Of a stretch of DNA of 64,000 nt, positions 56,482 to 64,000 are shown piece after piece. A program made the translations under genes and the position numbers. Below the pieces are notes generated by a model. That model was not told where the DNA came from and did no database searches. It worked only from the letters and a program-made list of their open reading frames with translations. Each line of letters begins with the position of its first letter. Position 1 is the stretch's first letter. This stretch comes from Armillaria gallica (lineage: Eukaryota > Basidiomycota > Agaricomycetes > Agaricales > Physalacriaceae): assembly GCA_037576215.1 (NCBI GenBank), contig JBANDB010000009.1, positions 2,976,001-3,040,000 of the forward strand, read 5' to 3'.

Positions 56482-58286
56482 TTATTTTTTGCACATACGT
56501 TTGTGCTCCTTCCAGTCACTAAGATCAGACTGATCAGGAAAGAGGTCGCGACGTAGACGAGAGGTCAGTAACTCACTTGATCTGGCACTGCCGATTGCAA
56601 TAGCGCGCCTCGCATTTAGAACATTTCATCATCGCAGCAATCCCGTTATTGTGCGAGGGACATGTAGGATATGCGCAGACTATAGTATTCTGTTCCAGAG
56701 CGTTGAAATCCGCCAGAAGCTGAGTCAGGTGAGCCATTGGATCTTGCGTTTCTTTCCCATGCTTATCCACGAGCCCTAACGCGAGAGCCAGGTCCCTCGC
56801 TACACTTCTGATCGGTTCCAAGTTGGCTTTCACTGCGTTTTGGCTCTGTAGAAATGATTCGTTATATACTGCATGAACCATAGCGAGCACGCCTTGACCG
56901 AAATCCTCTGTTCTTGTCAGGAGTGTGCGAGCCACCTCCAGACCCGTTGTGGCAAGTCTGCAGCACTGTATAGTCTGCTTTGTGAGAAGCAATACTGCAT
57001 CGCACTTCTCTGAAAAAAATGAGGGCCTGAAATAGGCCATGCGAAGACATCCTCACCACGATTAGGAATCGACAACGCTATCATCGGAGAAGTGACAACA
57101 AAATGTCCTAGCATTGAATGACTGAACATGAAAAGAAGGAAGTCGGATGTTTCTGAGTGTGTGAGATCCATAAGCCGAAGTCTAAATCAGGGTTGAGTAT
57201 ATATCGGCTGGTTGAACGCGAAGATCTTACACCATGACTCGAACAACGGCCACTGTGGCTTCGCCCTTGCTCTTCGCGCTGCCCAGGGCAGTACCAATGC
57301 AATCTCTCAGGACCTTATCTACGAACCCAGCGTACAGTTTGGACGGTATCGGTATTTTTTTATCAGCACAGGCTCCCAGCATTCCACAAAATGAAGAAAG
57401 ATGTCGATCAAAGTTTGCATTGACGAGGAAACACTCCAGACGCAGGCAAAGGGCGGAAATACCGTAGTCCTCGTAATACTGTGTCACCGTGCGAACGTAT
57501 ACGTCGGAGGGATCGATTTGTAGTAATATATCGGGCTTGAGTATGCCTTGCTCATAGTCACGCTCTTCGGAACGAGCGGCCATGAGATAGAGCCATTGGT
57601 AAAAGACTACAGCCTTGAGTACGATGGAGTTGAATCTGCGGGACGCCTCAGCGATGTCGTTATTTGTAGACAAGAAGGAGGACGGTACGTCTTTTTGTTT
57701 TCTTCGAGAGCCATTGTCAAGATGAATAAGAGGTAACGTCGAATGACAAGACGGGCTGAGGAGCTCTTTTCATCTACTCGTTCGTCGTCATAGCTTCGGA
57801 CATCCTGGGTGAAAATCAGCATTCTTGTAAGAGTGTCGAGAAAGCCAAGGACGCATCTACCCTTCGATTCTCCCATAACGTATTTATAGTCTCTTCCGCG
57901 CAGTCCACGTATTTTCGACGCGTCTTTTTGTTTTCAGCAGTATCAAATTGATTGGCAAGCCTCATAGCAAGGACAGAACGAATGATATCTGCGATGGCTT
58001 CGATCTACTCGAAACGATGAGTGGTGTATGACTCGGGGAACTTGAGAGTGTAACCTACCATCGTCGCCTGACTTTGAGACTTGATGCAGAGAACATCGAT
58101 TTTTCCAGAGTCACGAAATGCTTCCCAACGAGGCCTACTGGTGAACATTTCTTCTGGATAGAGTGACGGTTTCCACCGAGGTACAGAGCTCATGAGCCGT
58201 TGAACGTCATCGAGCGTCGCCTGTTTACTTGATGGCTCTGGAACTGGAAGCATCGAGAGGGTAGTCAAAGTGATAGTAGCAGCCAA
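56482..58286 (-). CDS. MYND-type zinc finger protein
   Basis: Agaricomycete MYND proteins are numerous and mostly of unknown role; the finger usually binds Pro-rich partners. From 58286: MAATITLTTLSMLPVPEPSS, then helical segments (IEAIADIIRSVLAMRLANQF, FLDTLTRMLIFTQDVRSYDD, FNSIVLKAVVFYQWLYLMAA, YVRTVTQYYEDYGISALCLR). The MYND finger is at the C-terminus: CAYPTC ... KCSKCEARYCNRQCQI, spliced to NDWKEHKRMCKK and stop, with the C-C, C-C, C-C, H-C ligand pattern complete. A one-base deletion near 57862 and an unclear small intron near 57030 interrupt the frame. Confidence 0.75.
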
Positions 58287-58684
58287 AGACGCTTTGCTTG
58301 GTCACCCGATGCGCTGATCCCTTCTTTTCGATTCGCACATCGTTATCCTTTTCGAGTAATCCACGCCGCTGATTACATGTAAAGCCACACCTCGAGTTCG
58401 ACGTACAGTATCATGACAATACAGGAATGTAGTGAAGGCATGCGCCAAGATTTCTCAGGGATGGTATCCAGGCAAACCAACCGACCTTGAAGTTTGAATG
58501 AGCGACCCGACGGGCCGGAATCTTGACCTCGATAGGCACATAGGTCATAAGGTAAGCTCGGCGTGCTATCTTGTAGTGAGCACTCCGAGGTCCTTCGTTG
58601 CTCAACGGTAATCAACTATACCCGTATTTTATGTCACTGTATACTTGAGTCATTTTATACTGGCTGAAGGCTTTCATATGGCCT

Positions 58685-59444
58685 TTATTTTTTACTTATC
58701 CGCTTGTGCTTCTTCCAATCACTGGGTTAGAACTATTCAGCATAGTAGCAATGCAGCAAAAAAGATGTTAGGACTCACTCTACTTGGCACTGCCTGCTGC
58801 AGTAGCGCGTACTGCACTTTGAGCATCTCATAGTCACAGCAGCGCTCTCGTTAGTGCTTGCCTGTCAAGAGATTAAGAATCTGCCTAAGATTGATAGCCG
58901 TCGAAGCTTGTAGACTTCTTCTCTTCACGTCGTCCGGGTCAGTTCCCTGGCTCAAGATGTCCGTCCCTACTGTGTCAACGAAATGCAGCATATATTCTGG
59001 ATGGTATCGGGATGCCGTTGTGGGCACAAGCCCCCAGCAACCCGGAGATCGAAATAAGATGTTGATCAAAGCCAGGATTGCGAGGAAAGACTCCAGGCGC
59101 GTGTAAAAGGCAGAAAGACCAAAATCATCTTTATACAGTACCACTGTGCGAGTATGGATATCTATTGCAGGAACATACACCGATATGTCGGCCTTGACCT
59201 TGCTTTGCTCGCCGTTACGTTCTTCAAAGCGAACACTTGTATCTGCAAACCTGCTTTATTAGTCTGTCCGCATTGCAAAGAAGAAAATCTGAATACATTG
59301 ACACGTTTTCTTCCAGAGCCGAGTGACGCATAAGTCCATTTCGTGCAGCATATTGTAGGAGAGATACTGAGAAAAAAGAGGCAGCAGAGGCTTGAGGGAA
59401 TCCAATAAGTTAGGGTCCGGAGGGACGGTCGATGAGGGATCCAT
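58685..59444 (-). pseudogene. Truncated tandem paralog of the MYND-finger gene
   Basis: From 59444: MDPSSTVPPDPNLLDSLKPL, then YVPAIDIHTRTVVLYKDDFG and LSAFYTRLESFL, paralogous to YVRTVTQYYEDYGISALCLR of the neighbour. After INLRQILNLLTGKH it jumps straight to a MYND half, MRCSKCSTRYCSRQCQ, then SDWKKHKRISKK. About 170 residues present in the neighbour are missing, including the first zinc ligands, and the last Cys is Ser. 3' flanks of both copies are similar (TTTATTTTTT). Likely non-functional. Confidence 0.65.
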
Positions 59445-59821
59445 GGAAGGAGGAAAATAGGGGCTTGATTGTTACCTTGGTTCCATTTTTAGACTACTTA
59501 CCTTGGACTACCTTCCCTCAACGTGCCTTATCATTTTCATCTACTGGCTCGGGAGTCAAGGATACAATCGGATCAACGTATTCATTCTTCTCGGGGGGAA
59601 AAGCAATGATCCCATAGCCCTATTCTCAATATCTGATCACACTCATTGCTGACACCATAGATAAGTAGTGGCGAGTTAAAAAGTTACTCGTGGCTCATAC
59701 TCCTCCGGTTTCAAGTCGCTTATCGTGACGTCGACAGGATGCAATCCTGTTGCCGAATTAAAACAGATAATAACTGTGCAGGTATAGGTTTTATGTTAAT
59801 ATTATATTTCCGATCTGATCA

Positions 59822-60242
59822 ATGATGGGTGAATTCGAAGTCGGGGACAGGCCGATGTTCATTCTCTCTGCTCCAAGAACTTTCAGTTTGGTGGAGCCCC
59901 GTGTATGGATCTTCAAGGGCGCAGTTCATACCTGGACACGTAGCGTGGCCTGGGCATGGGGTTCAGCTGGCGTACATGTGAACGCTGTTCTTCCATATGG
60001 CTCCGGTGTGAGCGTGGCTGTTCTTGAATTTTATTGCTTGCCGATTGCGTTCAGGTACAAGGCATCGAGGCGAACAACAGGCTGCGCATGAGAAATCATT
60101 AAAGGAACAGGTCCCATTAGGCTCGACAGGGTATACGGCAAAAGACCTTGCGCTAGCCATAGTATTTTTGGCGAGTGATACGTCGCATCTCATGAAGGGT
60201 CAACTTTTCCCTGCTGATGGAGGATACGCCTCAGTTCGGTAA
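59822..60242 (+). pseudogene. Relict short-chain dehydrogenase/reductase (C-terminal half)
   Basis: [16 protein letters not shown] and VHVNAVLPY match the helix after the SDR active site. After a short gap, PLGSTGYTAKDLALAIVFLA then PADGGYASVR is the typical SDR C-terminus. The N-terminal Rossmann motif and Ser are absent upstream, and the position of the catalytic Tyr (four before the Lys of IFKGA) is Val. The two parts need an intron or indel around 60000-60050. Confidence 0.7.
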
Positions 60243-60429
60243 ATTATAAGGGTGATCGTTAGGGAACACGTTGTGTTAGTACTGACGAAAGGAAGGCACA
60301 ATGGTAAAGAACGTATGTATACCGCTAGGAAAGTCTGTCCAATATAACTCCGGTGACCGCCTATACTTAAAGAAGATCGAGTCCAGTAAAAGAGAGAATG
60401 AGAGTGTCGATATCAAGGCTGTTATTAGA

Positions 60430-62825
60430 TTAGGCACGGCGAACAGTCAAGGGCATGCCGTCCGTCGGTTCTACCAAAAGATTTCTCCATCAAGAGCAAC
60501 TCTTATCTCGCTGAATGATAACGACTTACTCATAGTGATGGCAGACGCAGGCTTAGCCTCTTGGCCTGGGTAAGCGGGATCGAAGTCAAAATTCAGGATT
60601 AATGAACTGTCAAAAAATCTCATCATCATCAGGCTGAACAGCAACAAAATTATTCCACTTACGCCAACACGGCTTTCATTTCGATAATGGCCATGGTCTT
60701 TCCAATACAGGAATGAGGTCCGGAAAGAAAGGAAAGATGGGAATATGAAGGATTGTATGCTTTGGGCAGATTGAACCATCGTTCAGGTCGGAATCTAAAT
60801 ACTTTCTCAGCACCGAAGGTGAGGGAATAAAATTCGAGTACTCACTCCTCAGCGTCCTCTCCCCAAACATGTTTCCATGTGTTAATCTGACGGATCTGTA
60901 GGTGCTTGAGTCTACCAGGGCAGGAATAGACCACAGAGTTCGTACACAAATTTGCAGGAGCGTTCCCTCTGGTACCAGAACACCATCAATATAATCCGTC
61001 GTAGCGGTCTTTCTTACGGTTGTCGGTATCGGAGGCATCACACGCAGACTTTCCATTCTGGAATGGAAATTGAATGAGCGAAAGACCGACCAAAAAGGTT
61101 GGACCTTACATCACGCAATCAAGCCATTCAAGACCATTCAAGGTTCGATAATCGGGCCTTGAATTTTCCTGGAATACAGGAGTAACTTCGTCACGCAGTC
61201 TTGACTGATACTCCTTATTATTTGCCAGGAGCCACAGCGTCTGTCCTCAGTGAGAACATTGATGGACGTGGAAAATGGAATCGTACTTACCCATGTCAAG
61301 CCGCTTGCTGTGGTTTCATGTCCAGCACCAAGGAAAGTGAGCTACATGAGTTCATCAGGACAGCTTTGTTCTTCCACTGCCGAAGTTAACTTACTACTTG
61401 GTCAACCATGATATTATCGCTCATGGCATACCCGCGTTGTTCCGTATCATTCGCCCTAGCACGCATTAGGAGGCTCATGATGTCTCGCTTCGCATGCATG
61501 TCGTCGGCAGATACACCAGATTCTTCCAAGTCTTTGATCTTCTCGGACAAGATTTGTCGTGAGATCTTACGAATTCGATGCATGCTGTCGAGTAACTCAG
61601 TGAATGGAGCTAGAAAAACACGTTGGAATCCTCCCAGACATCACGAAGAAAGAACTTGCCGAAGAACCTGGTATATTTGAAGACCGCACGGTATTTGTAC
61701 GCGAAATCTGATGAAAGAAACCGTGGACCGCCAGGAAGTGCCATGGCGAACACGAAGCGGAACATGTTCTGGCCTAAGAAGATCTTCGACATCAGCCATG
61801 CGAAGGGGTTCGTAGAACAGCATGTAGACGAACCCGTTTGAAGGTTAAGTAAAGTATCGTATGCTTCAGCAAGCTCATCGTGGGGATTGTTTAAAGAGTC
61901 TGCATGGTATCCGAAAGCTGTCTCACAGATAATATCGAGAGTAACTTTGCTGACTAGAGTCTGTATTATTGTGCTGAATCTGAATAAGAATATTGAGGAC
62001 TTACGCCATTCATACATAGGAAGAACAGCTCCTTTCCCACCGTTAAGGTCGAGTTTGGAAGACATTATGTTAACAAGACTGAATTGGGTTGCGTTATTGC
62101 GGCGATGATTGAAGAAAAGAAGACTCGCACTTGGTGATGGGTTCGTAGTACATATCCGTCTCTACAGGTTATTCTAAGCAAGCGGATAACAGGAGGATGA
62201 AGCACGTACGAGCCATAAGATTTTGTAAAGAGAACGCAGGGTTCATGACCCGACGCATTTGTTTGTGCTCGTCACCCATAACGGTCAATAATCCACGACC
62301 AGTGATAAGCTCGAAGAAATTCCTAAGGTATAGAGGCTGGCGCGGACAATGAGAATACACAAGGGAAAGAGGAGAGGCGCTCACCCTAGGACAGTCCAGC
62401 GGCCTGGACAATATTTGATGGAGACCCTCTGGAGTTATGAAGATTAAACGTTCAAGACCCACTGGCCCCACCGCCCGTACAATCGAACCATACTCGTTGA
62501 TCCATTCCCGCGCTGCCATCCCCACCTGGGTGCTGAATATCTTCCTGGCTTGACCCAGGATGGGCTCTCCCACAGGCGGCCCAGGAAGATGACGCAGGGG
62601 CGAAATGAATCGTGGGTACACAATCAACCAGTAGACCACCCTGCAGACAAAATACGCTAAATAAGTGTTATTGGGCGGAATTCACGGAAAGGACAAAAAA
62701 AAAGTACCTCCACAAACATAGAATAGAAGCCGAAAGGTTAAGTTCGAGAGGCGCAAGGAATCCGCCACAGTTTCCGGGATAGATGAATGCATGGAGGGTA
62801 TGAAAACGAGGGAACTCGGATCCAT
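60430..62825 (-). CDS. Cytochrome P450 monooxygenase
   Basis: Membrane-anchored haem monooxygenase of the microsomal type; substrate unknown. The first exon (from 62825) gives a hydrophobic N-terminus, then VVYWLIVYPRFISPLRHLPG and PPVGEPILGQ (proline hinge). Core motifs: I-helix LGAGHETTAS, K-helix ESLR (in MESLRVMPPIP), FRPERW, and the haem loop FLSGPHSCIGKTMA (FxxGxxxCxG). The C-terminus is built by splicing AITM to KPTDGMPLTVRRA; reading on without that intron gives a false end at 60471. About ten exons. The first splice junction is one base out of frame. Confidence 0.9.
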
Positions 62826-63622
62826 GTCATCTCACTAGAAGATCATCTATGTATACCAGCTATGTTACTGCCACTTTTCGGTTTAACAAGACAAAACATT
62901 GACGGGCATGTGCAGCCATCTGTTGGAGGCGGTCGAAGTACCTAGTTGATCGTTTTTATGGCACTTCTTGTCGGGCAACAAGCGGAACGGAACTGTCACT
63001 TTTTGCCTTTTCCCCATTTTGACATAGTACGGTCTTATGGAAGTGGATAATTATGGATCCACGGCTTTGCGGTGATCCAAGCGACACTCGGGCATGCATT
63101 GAACACTGACTTAGTGCGACGTCAATGCGATGAGATGGCGCGTCAATTTCTGCAGATCAGTCAAAGGATTCTATACGGTAAACACGGCTTACAGATTCTA
63201 AAGCAGATGTCAGCAATCAAACGAATTGATTGTCGAGTGTTTAAACAAGAATGATGATGGATGAGATAGCTGGCCGGGCCGGTAGCTTCCGAACATCCAC
63301 CATATTTTGGCAAACGTAAGGTCACGGCAAAACTTCCTTCCCCTTCCTTCCTTATCGCACTCCGATGCCCATTGACGCCAAAGGGCGTCCTGAATCTGAG
63401 GCAGTACGAGTACATTCAGCTAATACTTTCTGAACACCCGAAAAGTGATCAGAGAGTTCTTGGAGCTTTTGCAAGCTTGCGCACCTGACAATCGATCATC
63501 CATGGCCAACGGCCCGGATTTGAAACCACGTTCAAATGACATCCGTAGTAAAGTTCGCCTGCTGTTCACTCCCCTTCTTTCCCCTAGGAACTCGATAATC
63601 ACCCTGCAATCCGCCTTCAAAG
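62826..63622. other. Divergent intergenic region
   Basis: About 800 bp between the P450 and polyol dehydrogenase starts. Short overlapping ORFs only; must contain both promoters. Confidence 0.4.
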
Positions 63623-64000
63623 ATGCCCAACAATCCCGAACTGTACAACCCTCTCAAAGTCCTTCAGCATCCCGAATTTAAGGTTCTAGTGCCCGGAGAG
63701 AAGACAGACAAGGAAGCTAATATTGCGGCTTTTTATAATCCTGCACACGAAGTCCACCTAGTCCAGAAGCCTCGTCCTAAACCTGGGCCTGGGCAGGTCC
63801 TTCTACATGTTCGTGCCACAGGAATTTGCGGGTAATTGCTCCTAGCTGTCATAATGGTCTCTCGTTAATATATGCATGAGGTAGAAGCGACGTTCATTTC
63901 TGGCGCCATGGAAGGATCGGTGACATGATCGTCACTGATGAGGTAGGCAATTCTTTTATTGTCTCTCGTAACGACAATATTAAATGGGATCGTAGTGTGG
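63623..64000 (+). CDS. Zinc-type medium-chain alcohol/polyol dehydrogenase (L-arabinitol dehydrogenase-like), 3' end outside window
   Basis: The first exon, MPNNPELYNPLKVLQHPEFK, continues to HEVHLVQKPRPKPGPGQVLL and VRATGICG. It is spliced over an intron (about 63833-63887) to SDVHFWRHGRIGDMIVTDE. GICGSDVHF supplies the first catalytic zinc Cys. The spacing and the HGRIGD segment are like fungal L-arabinitol 4-dehydrogenase and sorbitol dehydrogenase. Only about 85 residues are inside the window, so substrate is not decided. Confidence 0.8.

Noticed and set aside
60301..60573. 90-codon plus-strand ORF
   Set aside because: Antisense to the last exons of the P450, which carry a clear family C-terminus.

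Overview
The window is nuclear DNA of a filamentous basidiomycete, most likely an Agaricomycete (mushroom-type fungus). Genes are intron-rich, with introns mostly about 45-60 nt, GT-AG ends and CT-rich acceptors. The gene set mixes conserved eukaryotic housekeeping genes (clathrin heavy chain, LEO1, TFIIA gamma, farnesyltransferase beta, dynein intermediate chain, TAM41, VMA12, ataxin-10 homolog) with a family I know mainly from Agaricomycetes (DUF6535 membrane proteins).

Layout. 0-4.7 kb: 3' part of a Zn2Cys6-type transcription factor (+) and TAM41 (-). 4.7-8.7 kb: gene-poor, with a 382-bp MITE (terminal inverted repeats, TA duplication) and an intron-containing tRNA-Arg(CCG). 8.7-18.3 kb: dense block of a Nudix hydrolase, a hypothetical protein, VMA12, an ataxin-10 homolog, LEO1 and a disordered conserved protein. 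19.9-26 kb: clathrin heavy chain. 26-30.4 kb: gene-poor and decayed, with repeat remnants, a hairpin and the relict 3' end of an oxidoreductase gene. 30.4-40.9 kb: dynein intermediate chain, a small DASH-subunit candidate, two acidic or disordered proteins, TFIIA gamma and farnesyltransferase beta. 41.5-50.7 kb: accessory segment with one intact DUF6535 gene, a tandem duplicate that is clearly a pseudogene, a third remnant, two copies of a small acidic ORF and a 1.1-kb insertion with two orphan ORFs. 50.9-64 kb: metabolic genes (Gfo/Idh/MocA oxidoreductase, OHCU decarboxylase of the urate pathway, J-domain protein, GH71 alpha-1,3-glucanase, a MYND-finger gene and its truncated neighbour, an SDR relic, a cytochrome P450, and the start of a zinc alcohol/polyol dehydrogenase).

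Two themes stand out. First, many otherwise well-conserved genes are interrupted by a single-base frame change, mostly one missing base, that no intron explains. Because this affects clathrin heavy chain, TAM41, VMA12 and dynein, base-level assembly error is the likeliest cause. Second, the 41.5-50.7 kb block shows real gene birth and decay by tandem duplication, where several independent lesions accumulated in one copy while the other stayed open.

No operon-like or defence-like system was recognised. Coordination among genes is visible only as divergent pairs with short shared promoters (VMA12/ataxin-10; oxidoreductase/OHCU decarboxylase). All exon joins are from reading splice signals by eye, without transcript data.
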